A stretch of DNA of 64,000 nucleotides from Pseudomonadota bacterium (GTDB lineage: Bacteria > Pseudomonadota > Gammaproteobacteria > Burkholderiales > Ferrovaceae), in assembly GCA_021796835.1 (NCBI GenBank), contig JAKABO010000004.1:1-64000 (forward strand). Reading direction: 5' to 3'. The first letter of the stretch is position 1. Each line of letters starts with the position of its first letter. Positions 1 through 7,453 of the stretch are shown piece by piece. A model generated the notes under the pieces. The model was not told where the DNA came from. It ran no database searches and worked only from the letters and a program-made list of their open reading frames with translations. The position numbers and the translations under genes were made by a program.

Positions 1-19
1 TGAAGAGATCATGGAGTGA
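1..19 (+). CDS. rpsE: 30S ribosomal protein S5, last codons only (partial)
   Basis: The window opens inside this gene. Reading from base 2 gives EEIME followed by TGA at 17-19, which resembles the acidic C-terminal end of S5, and S5 is the gene that precedes L30 in the spc operon. The stop codon overlaps an ATG at 19-21, so translation of L30 is probably coupled to it. The identification rests on five residues plus conserved gene order. Confidence 0.6.
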
Positions 20-24
20 TGACA

Positions 25-213
25 ATGACCCAACCAGAAATCAAGACCTTCCGGGTGACCCTGGTCAAAAGTCCGATCGGGTCGATCAAATCCCATCGTG
101 ATTGTGTGCGCGGCCTGGGTTTACGCCGCATGAATCATACCGTTGAGGTATTGGATACCCCGGAAAATCGCGGTATGGCTGCCAGTGTTCATCATCTGGT
201 CCGTAGCGAGTAA
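25..213 (+). CDS. rpmD: 50S ribosomal protein L30
   Basis: L30 is a small protein of the large ribosomal subunit. The 62-residue product has the family core [17 protein letters not shown] and the later [11 protein letters not shown] segment that characterise bacterial L30, and its length is normal. Three starts are possible: GTG at 16, ATG at 19 (overlapping the S5 stop) and ATG at 25. GGAG at 13-16 lies 8 bases before the ATG at 25 but only 2 before the one at 19, so I prefer 25. It sits between rpsE and rplO as in the standard spc operon. The extra residues of the longer starts would not affect function. Confidence 0.93.
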   Translation: MTQPEIKTFRVTLVKSPIGSIKSHRDCVRGLGLRRMNHTVEVLDTPENRGMAASVHHLVRSE

Positions 214-222
214 GGAGAGAAC

Positions 223-669
223 ATGGAACTGAACACAATCAAGCCCGCAGCCGGATCCAAACAGGAACGGCGTCGTGTGGGAAGAGGGATCGGCAGTGGT
301 TTCGGGAAAACTGCCGGGCGCGGTCACAAAGGGCAGAAATCTCGCTCCGGGGGCTTTCATAAAGTGGGTTTTGAAGGCGGTCAGATGCCTTTGCAACGGC
401 GTTTGCCCAAGCGTGGCTTTGTCAGCATGACACAAGGCGCCACGGAACAGGTACGCCTGGCGGACCTGATGCGGGTCACCTCGGAAGTCATCGATTTGTT
501 GGCACTCAAACAAGCGGGCGTGATTTCGGGTTCAGCCCAGGGTGCCAAGGTGTTTCTGAAGGGGGAAATTACCCGCGCGGTTCAAATTCAGGGCATCGGT
601 GTCACCCAGGGGGCGCGTAAGGCCATCGAGGCGGCAGGCGGCACGATTCTGGATCAGAAGAGCGAGTAA
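223..669 (+). CDS. rplO: 50S ribosomal protein L15
   Basis: L15 binds 23S rRNA and acts late in assembly of the large subunit. The 148-residue protein has the typical basic glycine-rich N-terminus ([20 protein letters not shown], about residues 17-36) that threads into rRNA, then a globular C-terminal domain ending near [10 protein letters not shown]. An AAGGAGAG ribosome binding site precedes the ATG. It follows rpmD by 9 bases and precedes secY by 5, the usual spc order. Confidence 0.97.
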   Translation: MELNTIKPAAGSKQERRRVGRGIGSGFGKTAGRGHKGQKSRSGGFHKVGFEGGQMPLQRRLPKRGFVSMTQGATEQVRLADLMRVTSEVIDLLALKQAGVISGSAQGAKVFLKGEITRAVQIQGIGVTQGARKAIEAAGGTILDQKSE

Positions 670-674
670 GGACT

Positions 675-1991
675 TTGGCCTCGGTTCCAAACCATTTATC
701 AGGAAACAAACTGGACGACCTCAAACGTCGGCTCTGGTTTGTGGTGGGCGCTCTGGTGGTTTACCGCCTGGGGGCTCATATTCCTGTGCCGGGGATCAAT
801 CCGGATGAATTGTCGAAACTTTTCAGCACCCAGAAATCCGGCATCCTCGGCATGGTCAACATGTTTTCCGGGGGCGCACTTTCTCGTTTCACGGTTTTTG
901 CGCTCGGTATCATGCCGTACATCTCGTCGTCCATCATCATGCAGTTGCTGACGACGGTGGTGCCCTCCCTCGAGACCTTGAAGAAAGAAGGTGAGGCGGG
1001 ACGACGCAAGATCACCCAGTACACTCGCTATGGGACCGTGGTTCTGGCATTCTTTCAGGCCATGGGGATTGCAGTGGCACTGGAGGCTCAACCCGGACTC
1101 GTGCTCGACCCCGGACTTCCCTTCCGTCTCACCACCGCCATTACGCTGGTGACAGGAACCATGTTCCTGATGTGGTTGGGGGAACAGATTACCGAACGCG
1201 GGATTGGTAATGGAATTTCCCTGATCATTTTCAGTGGGATCGTGGCGGGATTGCCGCGTGCCGTGGGAAGTACCCTGGAGTTGGTTCGTACAGGGGCTTT
1301 CAGTTGGTTCCTGGCCCTGTCCATCTTTGCGGCGGTGGTCGCGGTGACTGCGCTCGTGGTATTCGTCGAACGTGGTCAGCGCAAGATCACGGTGAATTAT
1401 GCGAAGCGTCAGGTCGGCAACAAGATTTACGGGGGGCAAAGCACTCATCTTCCGCTCAAGATCAATATGGCGGGTGTGATTCCGCCCATCTTTGCCAGCA
1501 GCATCATTCTGTTCCCTGCTACTCTGGCCGGATGGTTCGGAAGTCGGCAGCACTTTGGCTGGCTCAAGGAAATCAGCAGCATGCTGAGTCCCGGACAGCC
1601 CATTTATGTCATGCTTTACGCCGGTGCCATCCTGTTCTTCTGTTTTTTCTATACTGCGCTGGTCTTTAACAGCAAGGAAACGGCGGATAACCTGAAAAAG
1701 AATGGCGCCTTCATTCCGGGAATTCGTCCAGGAGAGCAGACTTCGCGTTATCTGGACAAGATTCTCACCCGGCTGACACTGACGGGCGCCATCTACATCA
1801 CGCTGGTATGCTTATTGCCCGAGTTTTTGATTGTCAAGTTCAATGTGCCGTTCTATTTCGGCGGAACCTCATTGTTGATCATCGTCGTCGTTACCATGGA
1901 TTTTATGGCCCAAGTTCAAACCTATCTCATGTCCCAACAGTATGAAAGTTTGCTCAAGAAGGCGAATTTTAAAGGGCAAGGGGCAAAGTAA
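675..1991 (+). CDS. secY: Preprotein translocase subunit SecY
   Basis: SecY is the channel-forming inner membrane subunit of the Sec translocon, working with SecE, SecG and SecA. The 438-residue protein shows about ten hydrophobic segments, the N-terminal [20 protein letters not shown] motif, the plug-region sequence near [20 protein letters not shown], and the cytoplasmic loop with [14 protein letters not shown]. Length is normal. The start is TTG: no in-frame ATG occurs before the conserved N-terminus, and AAGGA lies only 2-3 bases upstream, so initiation may depend on coupling with rplO. It is followed after 2 bases by infA. Confidence 0.97.
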   Translation: MASVPNHLSGNKLDDLKRRLWFVVGALVVYRLGAHIPVPGINPDELSKLFSTQKSGILGMVNMFSGGALSRFTVFALGIMPYISSSIIMQLLTTVVPSLETLKKEGEAGRRKITQYTRYGTVVLAFFQAMGIAVALEAQPGLVLDPGLPFRLTTAITLVTGTMFLMWLGEQITERGIGNGISLIIFSGIVAGLPRAVGSTLELVRTGAFSWFLALSIFAAVVAVTALVVFVERGQRKITVNYAKRQVGNKIYGGQSTHLPLKINMAGVIPPIFASSIILFPATLAGWFGSRQHFGWLKEISSMLSPGQPIYVMLYAGAILFFCFFYTALVFNSKETADNLKKNGAFIPGIRPGEQTSRYLDKILTRLTLTGAIYITLVCLLPEFLIVKFNVPFYFGGTSLLIIVVVTMDFMAQVQTYLMSQQYESLLKKANFKGQGAK

Positions 1992-1993
1992 TC

Positions 1994-2212
1994 ATGGCCA
2001 AGGAAGATACCATCGAAATGCAGGGGGAAATTCTGGAAACCCTCCCGAATGCCACATTCCGGGTAAAACTGGAAAATGATCATGTGGTTTTGGGACATAT
2101 TTCCGGAAAGATGCGTATGCACTACATTCGCATTCTTCCCGGAGACAAGGTGACCGTCGAACTCACCCCCTACGATCTGAGCCGTTGTCGAATCACCTTC
2201 CGTGCCAAGTAG
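1994..2212 (+). CDS. infA: Translation initiation factor IF-1
   Basis: IF-1 occupies the ribosomal A site during initiation. The 72-residue protein is a single S1-like OB fold with the standard sequence [19 protein letters not shown] and the ending [10 protein letters not shown]. Having infA between secY and rpmJ is usual for betaproteobacteria, whereas in Escherichia coli it lies elsewhere. The gene begins 2 bases after the secY stop, which implies cotranslation. Confidence 0.97.
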   Translation: MAKEDTIEMQGEILETLPNATFRVKLENDHVVLGHISGKMRMHYIRILPGDKVTVELTPYDLSRCRITFRAK

Positions 2213-2235
2213 CACGGGCTTTGCTGGAGAACATC

Positions 2236-2349
2236 ATGAAAGTACAAGCATCTGTCAAAAAAGTTTGTCGCAAGTGCAAGCTGGTCCGTCGCAAGGGCGT
2301 CCTGCGCGTCATTTGTGAAGATCCACGGCACAAACAGCGCCAAGGCTGA
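2236..2349 (+). CDS. rpmJ: 50S ribosomal protein L36
   Basis: L36 is the smallest large-subunit protein. The 37-residue ORF starts [20 protein letters not shown] and keeps the complete zinc ribbon (Cys11, Cys14, Cys27, His32), so it is the zinc-binding form rather than the zinc-independent paralogue. GGAGA at 2226-2230 provides the ribosome binding site. It closes the spc operon before the S13-S11-S4 genes. Confidence 0.96.
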   Translation: MKVQASVKKVCRKCKLVRRKGVLRVICEDPRHKQRQG

Positions 2350-2377
2350 TTGATTTTTTTTACTATCGCACTAGAAA
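2350..2377 (+). promoter_or_regulatory. Possible promoter of the alpha operon
   Basis: A TTGATT hexamer at 2350-2355 is followed after 16 bases by TAGAAA at 2372-2377, between rpmJ and rpsM. This would give a start site a few bases before the S13 gene. The match to a sigma-70 promoter is only moderate, and the operons may simply be cotranscribed. Confidence 0.3.
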
Positions 2378-2389
2378 CTGAGGACGCAT

Positions 2390-2752
2390 ATGGCTCGTAT
2401 TGCAGGGGTCAACATCCCTAACCATCAACATGCTGAAATTGCCTTGACCGCCATTTATGGAATCGGTCGTTCGCGAGCCCGAGACATCTGTGCTGCTGCC
2501 GGAGTCACGACCAGCACAAAGATCAAGGATCTTACCGACGCTGATATGGAGCGGTTGCGGGTTGAAGTCACGAAATTTGCCGTGGAAGGTGACTTGCGTC
2601 GAGAGGTTTCACTCAACATCAAACGGCTGATGGATCTCGGTAGTTACCGTGGCACTCGCCATCGACGCGGCCTGCCTTGTCGTGGACAGAGAACCCGCAC
2701 CAATGCCCGTACCCGCAAGGGCCCGCGCAAAGCTGTGCGCACAACCAAGTAA
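2390..2752 (+). CDS. rpsM: 30S ribosomal protein S13
   Basis: S13 sits in the head of the small subunit and contacts the P-site tRNA and S19. The 120-residue protein starts [20 protein letters not shown], contains the IYGIGRSRA helix-hairpin-helix-like motif, and ends in the basic [19 protein letters not shown] tail. GAGGA lies just before the ATG. It is the first gene of the alpha operon, followed 15 bases later by rpsK. Confidence 0.97.
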   Translation: MARIAGVNIPNHQHAEIALTAIYGIGRSRARDICAAAGVTTSTKIKDLTDADMERLRVEVTKFAVEGDLRREVSLNIKRLMDLGSYRGTRHRRGLPCRGQRTRTNARTRKGPRKAVRTTK

Positions 2753-2767
2753 TTCCAGGAGTTAGAC

Positions 2768-3163
2768 ATGGTCAAATCCAATACGGGCGCACGTGCGCGT
2801 AAGAAAGTCAAAAAGAATGTCGCCGAGGGAATCGCGCATGTTCACGCTTCCTTCAACAATACGATCGTCACGATTACCGATCGTCAGGGCAATGCCCTGT
2901 CCTGGGCAACTTCCGGCAGCAATGGCTTCAAGGGATCCCGTAAAAGTACTCCCTTCGCAGCTCAAATTGCCGCGGAAAATGCTGGCAAGGCCGCACAGGA
3001 ATGTGGCGTAAAAAATCTTGAAGTCCGGATCAAGGGACCAGGACCGGGGCGTGAGTCCGCGGTTCGTGCCCTGAACTCTGTGGGCTTTAAAATCACCAGC
3101 ATTTCGGATGTGACACCGGTCCCCCACAATGGGTGCCGTCCTCCGAAAAAGCGTCGTATTTAA
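2768..3163 (+). CDS. rpsK: 30S ribosomal protein S11
   Basis: S11 forms part of the small-subunit platform near the E site. The 131-residue protein has a basic N-terminus ([11 protein letters not shown]), the core [19 protein letters not shown], and the conserved C-terminal [18 protein letters not shown]. Length and sequence are fully typical. AGGAG precedes the start at normal spacing. Confidence 0.97.
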   Translation: MVKSNTGARARKKVKKNVAEGIAHVHASFNNTIVTITDRQGNALSWATSGSNGFKGSRKSTPFAAQIAAENAGKAAQECGVKNLEVRIKGPGPGRESAVRALNSVGFKITSISDVTPVPHNGCRPPKKRRI

Positions 3164-3183
3164 TCAGGTAGCGGGAGAATACT

Positions 3184-3810
3184 GTGGCCAGAAACCTGGA
3201 TGCCAAATGTCGTCAATGTCGCCGCGAAGGGGAGAAACTTTTCCTCAAGGGCGAGAAATGTTTTACAGAAAAGTGCGCCATCGAGCGCCGTGCTTATCCG
3301 CCCGGACAACATGGACAGAAACAAAGCCGCCAATCCGACTATGGTGGTCAGTTGCGTGCCAAGCAAAAGGTCCGGAGAATTTACGGCGTGCTGGAAGGTC
3401 AATTTCGTCTGACCTATAAAGCCGCTGAGCGCGCCCGCGGAATTACCGGCGACAACCTTCTGAAATCTCTCGAAAGCCGCCTGGATAACGTGGCCTATCG
3501 CATGGGTTTTGGCGCATCGCGCGTGGAAGCCCGACAAGTGGTTCGCCATAACGGGATCCTGGTCAATGGCAAGCGCGTGAATATCCCCTCTTACCAGGTT
3601 CGTCCGGGGGATCAGGTGCAGGTCGCGGAAAAGTCACGGCAACAGTTGCGCATCAAGGCTGCTGCGGAAGCCGCGGAAGGGAGAGGTTTTCCCGAGTGGA
3701 TCGAGGTCGACACCAAGGCTCTGAAGGGAGTCTACAAGGCACGTCCGGAACGTAGTGAATTGCCGTCCACGATCAACGAGTCCCTGATTGTGGAACTGTA
3801 CTCCAAATAA
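3184..3810 (+). CDS. rpsD: 30S ribosomal protein S4
   Basis: S4 is a primary 16S rRNA-binding protein and, in E. coli, the translational repressor of the alpha operon. The 208-residue protein has the N-terminal domain with four cysteines ([19 protein letters not shown].. and a later Cys), the S4 RNA-binding domain at about residues 95-160 ([38 protein letters not shown]), and the usual C-terminus. The start codon is GTG, preceded by GGGAG at 3172-3176; no upstream in-frame alternative fits better. The cysteines at the N-terminus suggest the zinc-binding form. Confidence 0.97.
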   Translation: MARNLDAKCRQCRREGEKLFLKGEKCFTEKCAIERRAYPPGQHGQKQSRQSDYGGQLRAKQKVRRIYGVLEGQFRLTYKAAERARGITGDNLLKSLESRLDNVAYRMGFGASRVEARQVVRHNGILVNGKRVNIPSYQVRPGDQVQVAEKSRQQLRIKAAAEAAEGRGFPEWIEVDTKALKGVYKARPERSELPSTINESLIVELYSK

Positions 3811-3851
3811 TCGGGAGTTATGAACCTGAGATCGATCATCAAGGACAAATG

Positions 3852-4841
3852 ATGCAAGAAGATACATTGACTGCAAATTTTTTGAAACCACGTTCTATTG
3901 AAGTTCAGAACATCCATCCAAATCATGCCAAGGTTTTGATGGAGCCCTTTGAACGGGGGTATGGGCATACCTTGGGGAATGCGTTGCGACGCATCCTGCT
4001 TTCTTCCATGCCTGGCTTTGCCCCGGTTGAAGTCAAGATCTCCAATGTGCTCCATGAGTATTCCACAGTGGACGGCGTTCAGGAAGACGTTGTCGATCTG
4101 ATGCTGAATCTCAAGGGAGTCGTTCTGAAACTTCATCACCATGACGATGCGGTTTTGACCCTTTCCAAGGAAGGTCCCTGTGTGGTGACTGCGGCGGATT
4201 TCGATCCCCAGCACCAGGTCGAGATCATCAATCCGGGACATATCATTGCCCACCTCACCGCCGGTGGAAAACTGGAGATGCAGGTCAAGGTGTCCAAGGG
4301 ATTTGGCTATGAACCCGCTTCAGTGCGCCCAGACAATGACGAAAGCCATGCGGTCAGCGGCATTCAACTGGATGCCTCCTACAGTCCGGTTCGACGTGTC
4401 AGTTACGCAGTGGAAAGTGCACGCGTGGAACAGCGCACCGACCTCGATCGCCTGGTGATGGACATCGAAACCAATGGCGCCATTGAACCTGAGGAAGCCG
4501 TGCGTTTTGCTGCCCGGGTGCTGATGGAACAACTGTCGGTTTTTGCGGATTTGCAGGGTACGCCGGTCTCCAGTGAAACCGCGCGCATTCCCCAGGTGGA
4601 TCCCATTCTCCTGCAACCGGTCGATGACCTCGAACTGACGGTTCGTTCTGCCAATTGCCTCAAGGCGGAAAACATTTATTACATCGGTGACCTGATTCAA
4701 CGAACCGAGACCGAGTTGCTCAAGACTCCGAACCTTGGTCGCAAGTCGTTGAATGAGATAAAGGAAGTGTTGGCCACCAAGAGTTTGACCTTGGGCATGA
4801 AACTTGAAAACTGGCCGCCCGCAGGTTTGGAACGTCGTTAA
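3852..4841 (+). CDS. rpoA: DNA-directed RNA polymerase subunit alpha
   Basis: The alpha subunit dimerises to seed RNA polymerase assembly and contacts UP elements and activators. The N-terminal domain (about residues 1-235) includes [20 protein letters not shown], the dimer-interface motif. The C-terminal domain (about 250-310) carries [20 protein letters not shown] and [14 protein letters not shown], the DNA-binding part. The 329-residue length is normal. Two adjacent ATG codons exist (3849, 3852). AAGGA at 3841-3845 is 3 bases from the first and 6 from the second, so I chose the second. Confidence 0.97.
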   Translation: MQEDTLTANFLKPRSIEVQNIHPNHAKVLMEPFERGYGHTLGNALRRILLSSMPGFAPVEVKISNVLHEYSTVDGVQEDVVDLMLNLKGVVLKLHHHDDAVLTLSKEGPCVVTAADFDPQHQVEIINPGHIIAHLTAGGKLEMQVKVSKGFGYEPASVRPDNDESHAVSGIQLDASYSPVRRVSYAVESARVEQRTDLDRLVMDIETNGAIEPEEAVRFAARVLMEQLSVFADLQGTPVSSETARIPQVDPILLQPVDDLELTVRSANCLKAENIYYIGDLIQRTETELLKTPNLGRKSLNEIKEVLATKSLTLGMKLENWPPAGLERR

Positions 4842-4910
4842 CTCAAGCGTTTTTCATAAGCGCCTACTGGCGCAGTACCTATAAATGACTGAAATCATGA
4901 GGATCATCAA

Positions 4911-5303
4911 ATGCGTCACCGTTTAAGCAATCGCAAACTTAACCGTACCACCAGCCATCGTCTGGCCATGTTGCGGAATATGTCCAATTCATTGCTGCGC
5001 CATGAAGCGATCAAGACCACGCTGCCCAAGGCCAAAGAACTGCGCCGGGTGGTGGAACCCCTGATCACTTTGGGCAAGGAACCCACCTTGGCCAATCACC
5101 GTCTCGCTTTCGATCGACTGCGGGATCGTGAAATGGTCATGAAACTCTTCAATGAATTGGGTCCCCGTTACCAGACTCGCCCAGGCGGTTATGTCCGGAT
5201 TCTCAAGTTCGGTTTTCGCCAGGGGGATAATGCACCCATGGCTTTCGTCGAGTTGGTGGACCGGCCTGAGATTGAAGCCGTCGACGAGGACAGCGCGGAA
5301 TGA
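4911..5303 (+). CDS. rplQ: 50S ribosomal protein L17
   Basis: L17 lies near the peptide exit tunnel. The 130-residue protein begins [20 protein letters not shown] and contains the family motif [28 protein letters not shown] precedes the ATG. It is the last gene of the alpha operon, with a strong terminator 30 bases downstream. Confidence 0.97.
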   Translation: MRHRLSNRKLNRTTSHRLAMLRNMSNSLLRHEAIKTTLPKAKELRRVVEPLITLGKEPTLANHRLAFDRLRDREMVMKLFNELGPRYQTRPGGYVRILKFGFRQGDNAPMAFVELVDRPEIEAVDEDSAE

Positions 5304-5332
5304 TCCGTTTTTGGCGCGCATGACCTTTACAC

Positions 5333-5361
5333 AAAAAAGCCTGCATAACGCAGGCTTTTTT
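5333..5361. terminator. Bidirectional intrinsic terminator between rplQ and cbbY
   Basis: A GC-rich stem GCCTGC (5339-5344) and GCAGGC (5350-5355) encloses the loop ATAAC. It is flanked by A6 upstream and T6 downstream, so it can end transcription from the alpha operon on the plus strand and from the convergent cbbY unit on the minus strand. Confidence 0.9.
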
Positions 5362-5373
5362 GTGGGCCGTTCT

Positions 5374-6138
5374 TCAGGGGTGCTGGGTCTGTTGCATCAG
5401 GTGACGGCAAAGGTCGACCGTGACCCAACCTGCGGCGGATAACTGACCCTGATGCAGGGTATAGGGCTGATCCGGTTCACCCAGATCTGACAGTACGGCC
5501 TTGGCGCCGGAAAAGTCCTGTCCCCGGGTGTATTCGTTGATCGTCACCAGAGTGGTCAGTCCTGCAGCGCGGGCTGAACGTAGCCCGTTTTCGGAATCCT
5601 CGAAGGCCAGCGCCTCCGGCGCCGAGATGCCCAGTGCCTCCAGCGCCCATAAATAAATATCCGGGGCAGGTTTCTTGGCAGGAACGATGTCCCCGGCAGC
5701 AATGACCTTGAACCAGTCAAGACTTTCCGGACCCAGGGTCGTGGAAAGAAGGGAACTGACATTTTCCGGCGTGGTGGTGGTGGCGATGGCCAGAGTCAAA
5801 CCGGCCCGACGGGCCTCATCGAGCAGTCGCCGGACTCCGGGACGGAGAGGAATCGCGCCCTTTTCAAGCAACGCCATGTAGTGACGGGTTTTGGACTGGT
5901 GCAATTGAACGACCAGTTCATCAAAATGGGCATCCAGAAGTTGTTCGGGATGATGGCGGGCCACATAATGGCGAATCCGTTCCTTTCCTCCAGTGACCGC
6001 CAGCAGTTCGCCATACAGCGGAACATCCCATTCCCAGTCCAGTCCGAATTCCTTGAAAGCCAGATTGAACGAGGGGCGGTGTCCATCTCGTTCCGTATCT
6101 GCCAAGGTTCCATCCACATCAAAAATCAGTGTGTTCAT
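5374..6138 (-). CDS. cbbY: CbbY-type HAD phosphatase (xylulose-1,5-bisphosphate phosphatase)
   Basis: CbbY proteins remove xylulose 1,5-bisphosphate, a misfire product that inhibits RuBisCO. The 254-residue protein has HAD motif I (FDVDGTLADTE, near residue 5), the CbbY-like cap stretch YGELLAVTGGKERIRHYVA, motif II (ATTTT), the motif III lysine (PAKKPAPDIY) and motif IV (FEDSENGLRSA). The GGKERI segment in particular separates CbbY from generic phosphoglycolate phosphatases. An ATG three codons upstream (6147) is also possible; neither has a clear ribosome binding site. It ends a minus-strand run starting at uvrA. No RuBisCO genes are nearby, so the exact substrate is inferred from family. 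Confidence 0.82.
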   Translation of the reverse strand: MNTLIFDVDGTLADTERDGHRPSFNLAFKEFGLDWEWDVPLYGELLAVTGGKERIRHYVARHHPEQLLDAHFDELVVQLHQSKTRHYMALLEKGAIPLRPGVRRLLDEARRAGLTLAIATTTTPENVSSLLSTTLGPESLDWFKVIAAGDIVPAKKPAPDIYLWALEALGISAPEALAFEDSENGLRSARAAGLTTLVTINEYTRGQDFSGAKAVLSDLGEPDQPYTLHQGQLSAAGWVTVDLCRHLMQQTQHP

Positions 6139-6210
6139 AGGTATCATCTATCGTTGGAAATTTATTATTCAGGAAAAACAAGAAAGTTGCCGCAGGTCAC
6201 CGGATCTCGT

Positions 6211-6642
6211 TCACGGCATGAGCAGGACGAGGGAACCCGAGACGATCAGGCCTATTCCCGCCAGTCCATGCCAACTCAACCGTTCGCCCAGGAACAGAAC
6301 CCCAAAGATCAAGGCGAAGACGACACTCAATTTGTCCAGGGGGGCCACGCCGGCGAGAGGCCCCAATTGCAGGGCACGATAGTAACAGAGCCAGGACAGC
6401 CCGGTGGCAATGCCCGAGAGGATCAGAAAGGTCCAGGTAAGCAGCGAGAGGTTGGAAAAACGTTGCCATTCACCGCGCAAGGAAAGAATTCCAGCCGTGA
6501 GCGCCAGAATGATCAGGGTGCGGATAAAGGTGGCAAAATTCGAAGGGATGTTCGCCACCCCCAATTTTCCGAAAAGGGCGGTCAATCCGGCAAAGAAGGC
6601 CGAGCCGAGCGCAAACAGTGCCCAGGCAGGAACGGCCTTCAT
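6211..6642 (-). CDS. Single-domain EamA/DMT-family membrane transporter
   Basis: This 143-residue protein is hydrophobic throughout, with about five membrane segments, and matches one EamA repeat (drug/metabolite transporter superfamily): SAFFAGLTALFGKLGV at the start, then YYRALQLGPLAGVAPLDKLS and a C-terminal GLAGIGLIVSGSLVLL. Typical EamA proteins hold two such repeats (about 300 residues), so this half-size protein probably dimerises. It overlaps the DUF190 gene by 4 bases (ATGA), implying coupled translation. The substrate is unknown; its place next to crcB hints at ion export or a linked stress. Confidence 0.75.
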   Translation of the reverse strand: MKAVPAWALFALGSAFFAGLTALFGKLGVANIPSNFATFIRTLIILALTAGILSLRGEWQRFSNLSLLTWTFLILSGIATGLSWLCYYRALQLGPLAGVAPLDKLSVVFALIFGVLFLGERLSWHGLAGIGLIVSGSLVLLMP

Positions 6643-6953
6643 GGCAGGATGCCGTACTCCACAGGCATCGTGACATACAGCAGGGGAAGGCCGGCTTCCC
6701 TGACGAGGTTCAGCAATTGCCCGGATTGTTCCGGGCTGACGATGAACACCACTTCCACAGGAAGGTCATTGGCCAGTTCAAAGAAGTGATCCTCATGCAG
6801 AACGCCATGACGTCCGTATCCAGCGATGGACTTGAAGACGGATCCCCCCTGAATGCCCAGGGCGCGTGCCTGTTCGAGCAACCATTCGTAGGCAAGCACA
6901 TGATGATGCTGGCGGTTTTCATGCAGGTAGAATTTCAGATAGGTACCCTTCAT
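6639..6953 (-). CDS. DUF190 family protein (PII-like fold)
   Basis: The 104-residue protein matches the DUF190 family: an N-terminal YLKFYLHENRQHHHVLAYEW segment, ARALGIQGGSVFKSIAGYGRHGVLH, and a final VEVVFIVSPEQSGQLLNLV. Members adopt a PII-like ferredoxin fold and are very often encoded with the fluoride channel CrcB, as here (26 bases downstream of crcB). The role is unproven; a regulatory or nucleotide-sensing partner of the channel is a reasonable guess. Confidence 0.85.
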   Translation of the reverse strand: MKGTYLKFYLHENRQHHHVLAYEWLLEQARALGIQGGSVFKSIAGYGRHGVLHEDHFFELANDLPVEVVFIVSPEQSGQLLNLVREAGLPLLYVTMPVEYGILP

Positions 6954-6979
6954 GACAAGGAAGCTCCAAAATGGTCGGA

Positions 6980-7375
6980 TCAGGCTTTACCGAGGGATTT
7001 AAGCAGGCCATAACTGGCCATGCCCAGAACGGTCATCAACAACGAGCCGCCCAGGTGCATGACGATGTGACTCAAAGCCCAGAGGTATTGAGTGCGGGAA
7101 AAGAGTGTCACGGACTCGGCGGAAAAAGTCGAAAAAGTCGTCAATCCGCCCATGAATCCCGTAATGATGAACAGTCGGGCTTCTGGGGGAAGACCGGCAT
7201 GGTCGGTAAAATAGGAAACGGCCACTCCTACCAGATAACCGCCGATCAGGTTGGCCGCCAGGGTACCCAGAGGAAGGGTCGGAATCAGCGGATTGAGCAG
7301 AATACCCAACCACCAGCGCAACCAGGCCCCCAAGGCAGCACCCACACCTACCGCAAGAAATCCGTAACCCCCCAT
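6980..7375 (-). CDS. crcB: Fluoride ion channel CrcB (Fluc)
   Basis: CrcB forms a dual-topology dimeric fluoride channel that lowers cytoplasmic fluoride. The 131-residue protein has four hydrophobic helices, the N-terminal GVGAALGAWLRW motif, the LAANLIGGYLVG segment with the conserved Asn, and the signature GFMGGLTTFSTFSAES. The start is uncertain: ATG at 7375 fits the family N-terminus but has GGGAG directly abutting it; an in-frame GTG five codons upstream (7390) is possible. A longer reading to 7423 adds a polar extension not seen in the family. DUF190 and EamA genes follow on the same strand. Confidence 0.93.
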   Translation of the reverse strand: MGGYGFLAVGVGAALGAWLRWWLGILLNPLIPTLPLGTLAANLIGGYLVGVAVSYFTDHAGLPPEARLFIITGFMGGLTTFSTFSAESVTLFSRTQYLWALSHIVMHLGGSLLMTVLGMASYGLLKSLGKA

Positions 7376-7453
7376 CTCCCTTACACCCACCTTTTGGCGC
7401 TTATCACGGATATATCCTACCACAGCGCAGGAAAAGAGAAATTCGGGATCGGG

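Noticed and set aside
7376-7453. Fluoride riboswitch before crcB
   Set aside because: The 78-base gap lacks the conserved GGNGATGG-type start and the pseudoknot partner of the crcB motif.
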